Positions 6,934 through 7,030 of a stretch of DNA of 7,030 nt are shown here, piece by piece (position 1 is the stretch's first letter; every line of letters starts with the position of its first letter). The stretch comes from Chitinophagaceae bacterium. GTDB lineage: Bacteria > Bacteroidota > Bacteroidia > Chitinophagales > Chitinophagaceae. The translations under genes were made by a program, and so were the position numbers. The notes beneath the pieces are model-generated. The model searched no databases and was not told where the DNA came from. It was given only the letters and a program-made list of their open reading frames with translations. The stretch is taken from NCBI GenBank assembly GCA_018061385.1, contig JAGOUF010000121.1, forward strand, positions 1-7,030, in the 5' to 3' direction.

Positions 6934-6953
6934 TTTATAGATAAAGAAAAAAG

Positions 6954-7030
6954 ATGAAGAAATTATCCATCATAGCATGTTTAACTCTAGCTGTAGTAAT
7001 TGTTAGCTGTAGCGATATTAAGCGTAAGCC
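6954..7030 (+). CDS. actE: ActE, N-terminal part: lipoprotein cytochrome c subunit of Alternative Complex III (cut by window end)
   Basis: Only the first 25 codons and part of the next are present. They encode a lipoprotein signal peptide: MKK, a hydrophobic core, then IVSC with the lipidation cysteine at residue 19, followed by SDIKRK. This gives a periplasm-facing, membrane-anchored protein. Position straight after actD and a lipobox match ActE, the mono-haem cytochrome c of ACIII, but the haem motif lies beyond the window, so the assignment rests on context and the signal peptide. The start is preceded by an A-rich stretch (6943-6952) in place of a clear ribosome binding site, typical of Bacteroidota. 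Confidence 0.8.
   Translation, partial: MKKLSIIACLTLAVVIVSCSDIKRK

Noticed and set aside
1..7030. tRNA or rRNA genes, CRISPR arrays, insertion sequences or defence genes
   Set aside because: Nothing in the window resembles these. The sequence is a compact respiratory operon with short spacers.

Overview
The window holds the first five genes of an Alternative Complex III (ACIII, act) operon, all on the + strand, from what is almost certainly a member of the Bacteroidota. The evidence for that phylum is the low-GC coding sequence, the absence of Shine-Dalgarno sites in front of most starts, a TAnnTTTG-type promoter, an ActB with a long pre-Tat leader, and the order actA-actB-actC-actD-actE. 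I cannot place it to genus. The last gene is cut off by the window edge. In related genomes actF and terminal oxidase (cox) genes usually follow.

Layout: 1-245 is a non-coding upstream region with a small direct/inverted repeat cluster and a good Bacteroidota-type promoter (about 165-197). 246-1511 is actA, a six-haem membrane cytochrome c with an N-terminal mono-haem domain joined to the usual penta-haem domain. 1600-4725 is actB, a Tat-exported molybdopterin-oxidoreductase-like and iron-sulfur fusion with three [4Fe-4S] motifs and one [3Fe-4S] motif. 4819-6261 is actC, a ten-helix NrfD/PsrC-type quinol-interacting membrane protein. 6346-6933 is actD, a two-helix DUF3341 subunit. 6954-7030 is the start of actE, a lipoprotein and probably the mono-haem cytochrome subunit. 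Gaps are 88, 93, 84 and 20 bp, with no convincing internal promoter.

How they work together: by family knowledge, ActC oxidises menaquinol at the periplasmic side of the inner membrane. Electrons enter the ActB iron-sulfur chain and pass through the ActA/ActE haems to an oxidase or a soluble carrier. The complex replaces the bc1 complex.

The genes are a recognisable respiratory operon, not a new system. What is less ordinary lies in the spacers. The first three stop codons are each followed at once by an inverted repeat. actB and actD share a TCCCC-loop-GGGGA hairpin a few bases before their start codons. A 12-mer precedes an ATG by five bases both at actA and in the actB-actC gap, where the second ATG is followed directly by a stop codon. 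Together these suggest post-transcriptional tuning of subunit amounts, which is an inference.
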